This document shows, piece by piece, positions 24,851-31,743 of a stretch of DNA of 64,000 nucleotides; positions within the stretch are counted from its first letter, which is position 1, and each line of letters opens with the position of its first letter. The DNA is from QAMX01 sp964515055. GTDB taxonomy: Bacteria; Bacillota; Clostridia; Oscillospirales; QAMX01. A program made the position numbers and the translations under genes. The stretch spans positions 62,001 through 126,000 of the forward strand of contig CAZEUG010000002.1 of NCBI GenBank assembly GCA_964515055.1, given 5' to 3'. Under the pieces are notes generated by a model. That model saw nothing but the letters and a program-made list of their open reading frames with translations, did no database searches and was not told where the DNA came from.

Positions 24851-26539
24851 ATGTCATCTGTGACCGATCGATTGATTCAGTTTCTTCAGCTGCACGCACC
24901 TGCCGAATCCGCCCCGGAGTTGGATCCCGCCTCTTTCCTGTCCGCACACCGTGTTCCCCTGCCGATCACCGTGGGGCATGAAGATCCGGGACAGAAAATT
25001 CAGCGGTTCACGCAGCGGCACATCCAGACAAAGCTGCTCCGTGCCATGCAGGAGTTGCTCACGTGTTTTCAATCGCATGGCATCGGTGTTCTGTTTCTGA
25101 AAGGGCCGTTGCTGGGATTGGAGCTGTATGGCGAAACCGGAATCCGTCCGACGTCCGATCTGGATCTGTTTGTTGCGGATGCTCAGGTTGCCGATGCATT
25201 GGACGCGTTGACGCAACTTGGCTATACCCGAACAAACGGCACACCCTATTCCGGGAAAGACCGTGTTTACGAACTGAACCGTGGCGATATGCGTCTGAAA
25301 ATGATGGGGCGGCATCTGACTGCCGTCCGATCTTCCGGAAACTGGACGATCACGGTGGAATTGCACGCCACGCTGTTCCGGCACTATACTGCCATTTCAC
25401 CGGCCTCTTTGGAATCGCAGGCAAACCGGATCTTTTCTGACAGCCGCAGCATATCCTGTCAGGGAATTGACTACCCCGTTCCGGGCGTTTTGGATTCGTT
25501 CCTGATGCTCTGCACGCACTTTGCACGGCACACGGTGGAGGCATTGACCGCATTCTGTGCCAGAAAACAGCGGCCGCGTTTTCCGCTGCATCAGTTGCAT
25601 GATCTCGCACTCTTTTTTGAGCACTGGTCGGATGCGCTGTCGGCTTCCGACCTTTGGGCGCGTGCCCTGGTGTTCGGCAGTCAGGCCGATCTGGCCTTTG
25701 CCTGCCGGTATTTGCATGAAATATATGGAATCGACCTTTGGCGATCGATTGCGCCATATCTTTCCGACAAACCGGATGACGATTTTGAAAATGATATCGT
25801 ATGGAGCATTCTGCGGCAGCTTTCCGCTGCAGAGCTGCTGTTTTGTGCGCCGTCAGACAATCTCGCCCGTTTGCAATCCGTTGTTCCTGTCCGCCGCTGT
25901 TATGAACTCCGGAATGTGCGCGAGCTTTCTGCCGTTCCGGCCGACTATGAAGTCCGGGAGGTCTTTGATGATCTGTCCCGGCCACCTCTGCGGGAGCCCT
26001 ATTCCTTCCGTTGGGGCGCTGCGTGTTCCGATGAACAGCTCATGTTCTGCGTGGAAATTCCAACAGACCGTGTTGTCTTTCTGGGGGGATGCCAGAAAAA
26101 TCTTCGTCGAAACTGTACCCGCTCCGACTGTCCGAAAGACTGTGCCGCACAGCACGGCGCCAATACGTTGATTCGTTTGCTGCTGCCCGGGACACATTGT
26201 CCGACCGAGGCCGGCAGCTGCATGAATCTGTATGAAATCAGCATGATACAGACCGCAGACGGTCTCCGGCTCACAGCCGACCGAAACGGCCATCCGTTCG
26301 CCCTGTCCGGAGCTTCCGTTACAGAGAAAGACGGCTTTTGGCAATTGCGGTTTCTGTTGCCGATCCCGGATTCCGGTGTTTCCAACGCCCTGCCTTTTAT
26401 GATTTCCCGTGAAATTCTGCTTCCATTTCCGCACCGTCCGGAGCAAGCCATCGCCTTTAGTGTGCGCTGGCTGAACAGTGTTGCGGTTTCGCATCAGACC
26501 TGTCTGAGTTGCGGCCTGCTGCGAAAATCCCGCCTGTAA
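24851..26539 (+). CDS. Nucleotidyltransferase-fold protein with C-terminal Cys-rich/CBM9-like part
   Basis: A 562-residue protein. The first 320 residues resemble the uncharacterised nucleotidyltransferase family often found in peptide natural-product clusters: ILxLKGPLLG-like VLFLKGPLLGLELYG, then GIRPTSDLDLFV near residue 100 with a paired-Asp metal site, then DRVYEL and VELHATLFRHY. The rest looks like a separate beta-rich domain, perhaps like a CBM9 module, with a tight cysteine group (CxxxxxxxCxxxxCxxxC near 415-430). The ATG at 24851 has AAGGAG ten bases upstream. I infer a role in tailoring the peptide of the downstream cluster because family members often sit beside HPr-kinase-like genes in RiPP loci. 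The substrate is unknown. Confidence 0.65.
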   Translation: MSSVTDRLIQFLQLHAPAESAPELDPASFLSAHRVPLPITVGHEDPGQKIQRFTQRHIQTKLLRAMQELLTCFQSHGIGVLFLKGPLLGLELYGETGIRPTSDLDLFVADAQVADALDALTQLGYTRTNGTPYSGKDRVYELNRGDMRLKMMGRHLTAVRSSGNWTITVELHATLFRHYTAISPASLESQANRIFSDSRSISCQGIDYPVPGVLDSFLMLCTHFARHTVEALTAFCARKQRPRFPLHQLHDLALFFEHWSDALSASDLWARALVFGSQADLAFACRYLHEIYGIDLWRSIAPYLSDKPDDDFENDIVWSILRQLSAAELLFCAPSDNLARLQSVVPVRRCYELRNVRELSAVPADYEVREVFDDLSRPPLREPYSFRWGAACSDEQLMFCVEIPTDRVVFLGGCQKNLRRNCTRSDCPKDCAAQHGANTLIRLLLPGTHCPTEAGSCMNLYEISMIQTADGLRLTADRNGHPFALSGASVTEKDGFWQLRFLLPIPDSGVSNALPFMISREILLPFPHRPEQAIAFSVRWLNSVAVSHQTCLSCGLLRKSRL

Positions 26540-26608
26540 GGCTTTTGCCGTACACCGCGCCCACCGAGTCGTAAAACGAAATCGGTGCATTTATGATTTT
26601 CCAGCCTT

Positions 26609-26851
26609 CGCACAAAACAGTTGTCAGGCAAAGAAAGCGTATGGAAATTGAAATGTTTTCACAGCCTTGGTGTTGGTATGGTGGTGTATTTGTGAAAGCG
26701 CAGACTGAGCCTGTTTCAGGTGATGTCTGCGCTTTTTTGGCCATTGTCAGGAGAAATCAAAAAACGACCGTATCATTCGTCAGCGAATTATTGATAAGAG
26801 GATGGTTGAATCATGGGAACGGAATGGAAAAAGAGTCGGTATGCATTCTTT
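26609..26851 (+). repeat. 243-bp direct repeat, copy 1
   Basis: Identical to 26960-27202 except for one base (G at 26623, C at 26974). It contains a terminator hairpin and the first 13 codons of the radical SAM gene. It lies 69 bases behind the nucleotidyltransferase stop and probably terminates that transcript. Confidence 0.97.
26695..26738 (+). terminator. Intrinsic terminator in repeat copy 1
   Basis: An 11-bp stem (26695-26705 with 26725-26735) and a T6 run at 26733-26738. A second, upstream pairing, 26657-26663 with 26691-26697, overlaps its first arm by three bases and could compete with it. Confidence 0.88.
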
Positions 26852-26893
26852 TGTCTTTTCTATTTTTTTGTAAAGTGCTTGACAGGTGAATAA
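26813..26893 (+). pseudogene. Truncated 5' copy of the radical SAM gene
   Basis: Starting at ATG 26813 the first 13 codons (MGTEWKKSRYAFF) are identical to the start of the maturase at 27164. The frame then leaves the repeat and ends at TAA 26891-26893 after 26 codons. It is a remnant created by the duplication, not a working enzyme gene. Confidence 0.85.
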
Positions 26894-26907
26894 AGAAGTG
26901 ATATAAT
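26879..26907 (+). promoter_or_regulatory. Perfect consensus sigma-A promoter of the RiPP operon
   Basis: TTGACA (26879-26884), a 17-base spacer and TATAAT (26902-26907). It lies in the unique spacer between the two repeat copies and should start a transcript near 26914 with a leader of about 250 bases. Confidence 0.9.
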
Positions 26908-26959
26908 GTTAACAGTTAAAGAATCCAATGAGTTTCATCAGCAATCAACCGCATAAATC

Positions 26960-27202
26960 CGCACAAAACAGTTCTCAGGCAAAGAAAGCGTATGGAAATT
27001 GAAATGTTTTCACAGCCTTGGTGTTGGTATGGTGGTGTATTTGTGAAAGCGCAGACTGAGCCTGTTTCAGGTGATGTCTGCGCTTTTTTGGCCATTGTCA
27101 GGAGAAATCAAAAAACGACCGTATCATTCGTCAGCGAATTATTGATAAGAGGATGGTTGAATCATGGGAACGGAATGGAAAAAGAGTCGGTATGCATTCT
27201 TT
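26960..27202 (+). repeat. 243-bp direct repeat, copy 2
   Basis: Second copy of the block at 26609-26851 (offset 351). Here it continues into the complete radical SAM gene, so the repeat comprises the operon leader plus the first 13 codons of the maturase. Confidence 0.97.
27046..27089 (+). terminator. Leader terminator (attenuator candidate) before the radical SAM gene
   Basis: Same hairpin as in copy 1: stem 27046-27056 with 27076-27086 and T-run 27084-27089. Because it lies between the promoter at 26879 and the maturase start at 27164, it must be read through for the RiPP operon to be expressed. The competing upstream pairing is 27008-27014 with 27042-27048. Confidence 0.85.
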
Positions 27203-28486
27203 ATTGAGCAGGAAAATGGTGCAATGATCATTTATCATTCGACCACAGGTTTTATCTTACAATGTACAGAACCGGAATACATTGAAAAGGCACAAAAGAT
27301 CGCCAATCAGTCCGCTTTTGAAATGGATGAAGGAAATGATTTAATGTGTTTGCTGCGAGACAAAGGTGTCCTTTTGGAAAACGATTTTGACGAAGATGCT
27401 CAAATTCGGCAATTGTACGATCGGGTCGTTATGCACAGAAATCAACTTTCTCTGACGTTAATCGTAACGAGGCAGTGTAATTTTCGTTGCGTTTACTGCG
27501 GTCAGAAACACGAGAGCAACAAGCGTATGTCTCGTGAGATCTATGATAGAGTCCTATTGATGATTGAAAAAACATGCCATGATAAAAAGATAGACAGTGT
27601 TTCCATTTCTTTTTTTGGCGGAGAACCGCTTTTGGAATGTGAAGGAATTCTATATTTTCTGGAGAAATTACAGGGATTATCAAAAAAGACCGGAATTCCC
27701 TATTATGCAGGAATGACCACAAATGCATATTTACTGACAAAAAATAATTTCGAGCGTTTGGCACAGTTGAATTGTTTGGATTATCAAATAACATTGGATG
27801 GTATGGATGAGACTCATGACAAAAAAAGATATCTCATCGGAAAAAGGAAAACATGGAAAACCATCGTAGATAATCTGCTCTATATCAAGTCAACAGATTA
27901 TCCTTTCAAAATCATTTTGAGGACAAATTTTGATACAGAAGTCTTGCAATCAGTAGATTCATATTTGAATTTCGTGTCAGAAAATCTGAATGACGATCGT
28001 ATCCTGATGTATCACGAAACCATTAAGGACCACGGGAATCCCGAACAAAACGAATACATGTCGCAGTCTGAAGCGATTTTAAGCAACGTCGAAATTTCTC
28101 GTCTTTTGAAAGAGAAGGGTTTGAAATCTTCACTTGTTTTTTCTTCAACAACGCCTGCCTGTTCGATGTGTCGAGCAGGAATTCCTGATTTTTATGTAAT
28201 CGATTACGATGGAAGTATCAAAAGATGTACACACCGATTGGATACTGAACCAAACTACCTGGGCAATCTGTCAGATGATGGTTCCATGATCATTGACCCT
28301 TCTCTGGATGCAAAATGGATTTATCGGGACTATTTGTCCGATGATGAATGTAAAGAGTGCAAATTACTTCCTCTGTGTTTTGGAAAACAGTGTCCTGTTG
28401 CGCGGGTTGATCCCCAATTGGAGTTCGATTGTAACAAAGATTTGCGTGCTCTGGAACTGGAGGAAATCCTGCGCGTTCATTTATAG
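27164..28486 (+). CDS. Radical SAM/SPASM peptide maturase
   Basis: A 440-residue RiPP-type radical SAM enzyme. Residues 1-90 look like the small N-terminal peptide-recognition region common in these enzymes. The SAM-cluster motif is C105-NFR-C109-VY-C112. FFGGEPLLE (about 150-158) binds SAM. The C-terminal SPASM region has Cys at 333, 336, 355, 396, 399, 405, 410 and 423, enough for two auxiliary Fe-S clusters. Such enzymes form thioether (sactionine or ranthionine) or C-C links in Cys-rich precursors. The two Cys-comb peptides follow directly. The gene looks far more AT-rich than the window, so recent transfer is likely. The ATG lies after AAGAGGATGGTTGAATC. Confidence 0.93.
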   Translation: MGTEWKKSRYAFFIEQENGAMIIYHSTTGFILQCTEPEYIEKAQKIANQSAFEMDEGNDLMCLLRDKGVLLENDFDEDAQIRQLYDRVVMHRNQLSLTLIVTRQCNFRCVYCGQKHESNKRMSREIYDRVLLMIEKTCHDKKIDSVSISFFGGEPLLECEGILYFLEKLQGLSKKTGIPYYAGMTTNAYLLTKNNFERLAQLNCLDYQITLDGMDETHDKKRYLIGKRKTWKTIVDNLLYIKSTDYPFKIILRTNFDTEVLQSVDSYLNFVSENLNDDRILMYHETIKDHGNPEQNEYMSQSEAILSNVEISRLLKEKGLKSSLVFSSTTPACSMCRAGIPDFYVIDYDGSIKRCTHRLDTEPNYLGNLSDDGSMIIDPSLDAKWIYRDYLSDDECKECKLLPLCFGKQCPVARVDPQLEFDCNKDLRALELEEILRVHL

Positions 28487-28526
28487 AGGGACAGGATTAC
28501 AATTCAGGAAGAAAGGAGGATCAAGT

Positions 28527-28694
28527 ATGCATGTGGTTCAAGATGCGGCAACCCCCGCAATGATTGCACGGAGAGTGCAAAGCAATGGTTGTGATTGCAA
28601 TTGTAAGTGTCATGGTGGTACCGGCAGCTCCGGGGGAAGTAATTGCAACTGTCGTTGCAGCCAACCGTCTAAATCCAATAAGGTTGTGGATTGA
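28527..28694 (+). CDS. Cys-comb RiPP precursor peptide 1
   Basis: A 55-residue peptide starting at ATG 28527, seven bases after a perfect GGAGG. A leader of about 20 residues (HVVQDAATPAMIARRVQSN) is followed by a core with seven Cys at 22, 24, 26, 28, 40, 42 and 44. The first block is GCDCNCKCHGG, then a Gly/Ser spacer, then NCNCRCS, and a polar C-terminal tail (QPSKSNKVVD). It resembles substrates of radical SAM/SPASM thioether-forming enzymes; the general Cys-rich type is reminiscent of the Clo7bot family, but I cannot confirm membership. It lies 40 bases after the maturase gene. Confidence 0.88.
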   Translation: MHVVQDAATPAMIARRVQSNGCDCNCKCHGGTGSSGGSNCNCRCSQPSKSNKVVD

Positions 28695-28709
28695 AAGGAG
28701 GGACAAATT

Positions 28710-28856
28710 ATACATATCGTAAAGGATATTGCGATTCCTGCGTCCATTGCACGCGCCACTCAGGAAAACGGTTGCAATTGCAATTGCAATTGCAATTGTC
28801 ATGGTGGTAGCGATGGCGGTTCCGGCGGTACCAAGTGCAACTGTCGTTGCAGCTAA
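28710..28856 (+). CDS. Cys-comb RiPP precursor peptide 2 with non-canonical start
   Basis: A 48-residue paralogue of peptide 1. Position for position its leader (HIVKDIAIPASIARATQEN) and core (GCNCNCNCNCHGG, spacer, KCNCRCS) match, with eight Cys at 22, 24, 26, 28, 30, 43, 45 and 47. The codon in the place of the ATG of peptide 1 is ATA (28710-28712), preceded by ATT. No ATG, GTG or TTG exists in frame after the upstream stop. AAAGGAGGG lies 5-8 bases before, so ribosome binding is intact. Either a rare AUA/AUU start is used, or an ATG has mutated and the gene is silent. The peptide has no C-terminal tail. Confidence 0.8.
   Translation: MHIVKDIAIPASIARATQENGCNCNCNCNCHGGSDGGSGGTKCNCRCS
28773..28796 (+). 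repeat. Hexanucleotide repeat (TGCAAT)4 in precursor 2
   Basis: Four exact TGCAAT units encode Cys-Asn pairs in the core peptide. Each unit gained or lost by slippage would add or remove one C-N pair without changing the frame. Confidence 0.95.
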
Positions 28857-28863
28857 ACCGCCT

Positions 28864-28917
28864 GTCACGGCAGGCAGATTTTCGAGAAATCTCTGCCTGT
28901 CGTGACTCCAGATTTTT
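28864..28917 (+). terminator. Hairpin between precursor genes and exporter
   Basis: An imperfect stem of about 18 bp (28864-28881 with 28887-28906), with T5 at 28913-28917 six bases after it. A partial terminator here would keep precursor mRNA more abundant than exporter mRNA. Confidence 0.6.
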
Positions 28918-28952
28918 CCAATCATTCAACAAACAGAAAAGAGGATTCTGTT

Positions 28953-30767
28953 ATGAAAACCTTAAAAAGGGTACTTGGTTGCCAGTCTTTCATGTTGAAG
29001 CGAATGTATCGGGACAGCAAACGGCTCTTTTATGTGACCCTGATTCAGTCGATTCTGTCCGGTATTTATCCAACCATCGAGCTGGTTGTCAGCAGGAACC
29101 TGATTGATGCCCTGGTACGGCTTTCCCTGCGGGATGCCATGATCAGTATTTCTGTCCTGATCGGCAGCTCCCTGCTCTATTATATTCTGAAAAAGCTGCT
29201 GAGTTTTATTGCCGACAATGCGTATAACCTGATTCGGCGCCAGATGCGGTTTGACCTTTTTGAAAAGACCTGCTCGCTCGATCTGGCCGTGGCAGATCTG
29301 CCGGAAAACAGAACCCTGTATGAAGAAGCACAGGGTGCCAACCAGAACAACCGTTGCATGCGGGTTCTGGATTCCTTTTTCAGCATTTTTACCGCCTGTA
29401 TCACGTTGATTTCTTCCTATATCGTGATGATCACAGTTGATCCATGGATTATGATTGTCATTGTCGCCGTGGTCATTCTGCAATCGTTTATCACCATTCG
29501 ATCGCAGAAGCTGGCTTATGAGACCTGGCGGGAAGACGCCCGAACCAACAAGGAGGCGTCCTATGTTCTGGGGCTGCTGTTTGACCGCAACTGTGCCTTT
29601 GAAATGCGGCTGCACAATCTGTCACAATGGGTCATTCGGAAATTCAACAAGGTGCAGACCGAATCCGATCTGCTTTGGATTGAAAACAACAAAAAGCAGC
29701 AGAGAAACGATGTTTTGAATTTTGCCGTACAGCTGGTGCAGAAAGCGATTCTGTACGTTTATCTGGCACTGCAGATGCTTTACGCCAATATGACCGTTGC
29801 GAATTTCACACTGTGCTTCAATTCTCTGAACCAGATTTCCAACAATCTGGTCGCCCTGATTCGCACATTTATTGATATTTTTGAAAATTCCAAGTATATT
29901 TACAGCTATAAAAAATATCTGGCGCTGGAAAATACAATTGCCGTGCATCGGCCGGATGAAAAGCCGGTCGCCAGAAATGAAGCCCGCAACAACGAAATTG
30001 TCTTTGATCACGTCAGCTTCCGTTATCCGGAAGCACCGGCAGACGTGCTGCACGATATCAACCTGCATCTGGAGCCGCAGAAGTTTTATGTCATCGTTGG
30101 TGCGAACGGCGCCGGGAAAACGACGCTGATCAATCTGCTGATGCGTTTGTATGATCCGTCGAGCGGTTCGATTCGCCTGGGGCAGACCGATATTCGCGAC
30201 TATGATTTTCAAAGCTATCGGGACTGTTTTGGTGTGGTTTTCCAGAATTTCAAGGTTTTTGATTATTCGTTCTTTGAAAACATCACGCTATCCGAGGAGG
30301 AAAATGAGGAGATCGATGCAGAGGTTCAGCAGGTCATTCAGAAGGCCGGATTGGCCAACAAGGTGTCACAGCTTGCCAAAGGGATGCACACCTGTGTCGG
30401 TAAAGCGTTTGACCAGGATGGCGTCAAGTTATCCGGCGGCGAATATCAGAAGGTTGCTCTGGCCAGAGCGCTGTACAGAGACAGTCAGATTCTGATTCTG
30501 GACGAGCCATCCAGCGCATTGGATGCGTTGGCAGAGGATGATCTGATTCAGACCTTCCAGCGAGCCAGCACCAACCAGACGGTTTTCTATATTTCGCACC
30601 GTCTCTCCGTGGCGCGCTTTGCATATCGCGTGATTTTTGTCGGCGATCATACGATTTTGGGCTGCGGCAGCCACGACGAGCTGATGCAAACCTGTCCGCA
30701 GTATGCAGAGATGTATACGGCACAGGCCAAATATTACACGGAACAGGAAACCGCCCCTTCGCACTGA
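28953..30767 (+). CDS. ABC exporter (fused TMD-NBD) of the RiPP locus
   Basis: A 604-residue half-transporter. About 300 residues of membrane helices are followed by an ATPase domain: Walker A GANGAGKTT near 383, signature LSGGEYQKVALARAL near 492, Walker B ILILDEPSSALD near 515 and the H-loop ISHRLS. It lacks the C39 peptidase domain that trims double-glycine leaders, so leader removal must be done elsewhere. The start is ATG 28953, seven bases behind AAGAGGA. It probably forms a homodimer and exports the mature peptides. HPr-kinase-like gene follows after nine bases. Confidence 0.88.
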   Translation: MKTLKRVLGCQSFMLKRMYRDSKRLFYVTLIQSILSGIYPTIELVVSRNLIDALVRLSLRDAMISISVLIGSSLLYYILKKLLSFIADNAYNLIRRQMRFDLFEKTCSLDLAVADLPENRTLYEEAQGANQNNRCMRVLDSFFSIFTACITLISSYIVMITVDPWIMIVIVAVVILQSFITIRSQKLAYETWREDARTNKEASYVLGLLFDRNCAFEMRLHNLSQWVIRKFNKVQTESDLLWIENNKKQQRNDVLNFAVQLVQKAILYVYLALQMLYANMTVANFTLCFNSLNQISNNLVALIRTFIDIFENSKYIYSYKKYLALENTIAVHRPDEKPVARNEARNNEIVFDHVSFRYPEAPADVLHDINLHLEPQKFYVIVGANGAGKTTLINLLMRLYDPSSGSIRLGQTDIRDYDFQSYRDCFGVVFQNFKVFDYSFFENITLSEEENEEIDAEVQQVIQKAGLANKVSQLAKGMHTCVGKAFDQDGVKLSGGEYQKVALARALYRDSQILILDEPSSALDALAEDDLIQTFQRASTNQTVFYISHRLSVARFAYRVIFVGDHTILGCGSHDELMQTCPQYAEMYTAQAKYYTEQETAPSH

Positions 30768-30776
30768 AAGAAGCTG

Positions 30777-31661
30777 ATGACCGTGCTCGTGTATAGTATA
30801 TACGGTTTATCCGTGGAATCGAATCTGGAGCTGTCTTATGTAGATGCAGGCCGTCCAGGTGTCTGTGATATGCGGCTGCACGTGTCCTTTGCGGAAATGC
30901 CGCCGGTTCAGCCCATACGGATTCTGGAATCCGAACAATGGCTGACCATTGAGCTGTTCCCCTTCGCGGTTTATCGGCTGGACAGGTATTCCAACGATGT
31001 TTTTTGTCAGGCAGCAGATTATGAGTCATTTTACTCGACATTTTTCAATCTGCCGTGCTCGGTCTTTCTTTTGCAGCGCGGTGATCTGCTTTTGCACGCG
31101 TCATCACTGGTTCACAGTCAAACAGGTGAATTGATCGGTTTTGCCGGGCAGAAAGGTGTCGGGAAAAGCACGCTGGTGCATCTGTTGTGCGGGGAAACGT
31201 ATCAGATTTATGCGGATGATACCCTGCGGATTCCGATGGATACCTCTATGGGATTCCGGGGAAATTCTCTTTTGAAACTGACGCCGGAGACGTCCGCCCT
31301 CATTCAGGGCAGGCTTCAACTGACGGGACATCAAAATGCAGTCGGAAAAGATTATGCCGCCATTTCAACAGATTCCCGGCAACGTCCGATTCGGGCAATC
31401 GTTCAACTGACGCGAACTTCGGAGGTAACTTTTTCCATCCGGCCGGTAATCGCCCCGTTACAGCGTGCCCAAATCATTTGCAGACATCTGACAGGCATCC
31501 CGTTCTGGACGGCTTCCATGATTCAAAAGGTCATGCAGCTTGTCAAAAAAGTCGAGATTCCCGTTTATTCCATGCGAATCCCCGATTCTCTGCATCGTTT
31601 GGAGCAGCAAAAGTCGGACATCCTCTCAGCCCTTGAACAGATGACGAACTCGGTTCTGTGA
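30777..31661 (+). CDS. HPr-kinase-like protein of the RiPP locus
   Basis: A 294-residue protein that resembles the C-terminal catalytic half of HPr kinase. It has a P-loop GQKGVGKS at 124-131 and the counterpart of the ADD motif in YADDTLRI near 145-152, but no LRGIGIIDV signature and a different N-terminal domain. Proteins of this type occur in lasso-peptide and other RiPP clusters, where some phosphorylate the peptide. Together with the nucleotidyltransferase it suggests phosphate or nucleotide tailoring of the product (inference). It is the last gene of the operon, nine bases after the exporter, and is followed by a terminator. Confidence 0.75.
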   Translation: MTVLVYSIYGLSVESNLELSYVDAGRPGVCDMRLHVSFAEMPPVQPIRILESEQWLTIELFPFAVYRLDRYSNDVFCQAADYESFYSTFFNLPCSVFLLQRGDLLLHASSLVHSQTGELIGFAGQKGVGKSTLVHLLCGETYQIYADDTLRIPMDTSMGFRGNSLLKLTPETSALIQGRLQLTGHQNAVGKDYAAISTDSRQRPIRAIVQLTRTSEVTFSIRPVIAPLQRAQIICRHLTGIPFWTASMIQKVMQLVKKVEIPVYSMRIPDSLHRLEQQKSDILSALEQMTNSVL

Positions 31662-31669
31662 CATTCGGT

Positions 31670-31708
31670 AAAAAAGCGTCTGCACGCATTCTGTGCAGAC
31701 GCTTTTTT
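31670..31708. terminator. Bidirectional terminator closing the RiPP operon and clpB
   Basis: A perfect stem (31671-31685 with 31693-31707) flanked by A and T runs on both sides, between the convergent HPr-kinase-like gene and clpB. Confidence 0.92.
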
Positions 31709-31743
31709 TATGCTTCCATGAGAAGGAACGCGCTTTGCCGCGT

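Larger units (their letters stand above)
26540..27163 (+). other. Leader region with a duplicated block
   Basis: The 624 bases between the nucleotidyltransferase and the radical SAM gene contain no confident complete gene. They hold copy 1 of a 243-bp repeat, a terminator in each copy, a 108-bp unique spacer with a consensus promoter, and most of copy 2 (which runs on into the maturase gene). Confidence 0.8.

Noticed and set aside
26641..26889. Small frame in the duplicated block (MEIEMFSQPWCWYGG...) as a third precursor peptide
   Set aside because: It runs through the terminator hairpin and overlaps the maturase start in another frame, with a poor ribosome site. Kept only as a possible leader frame.
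24568..31743. Lasso-peptide cluster
   Set aside because: The kinase and nucleotidyltransferase types occur there, but there is no asparagine-synthetase-like cyclase, no B1/B2 leader protease, and the precursors are Cys combs.
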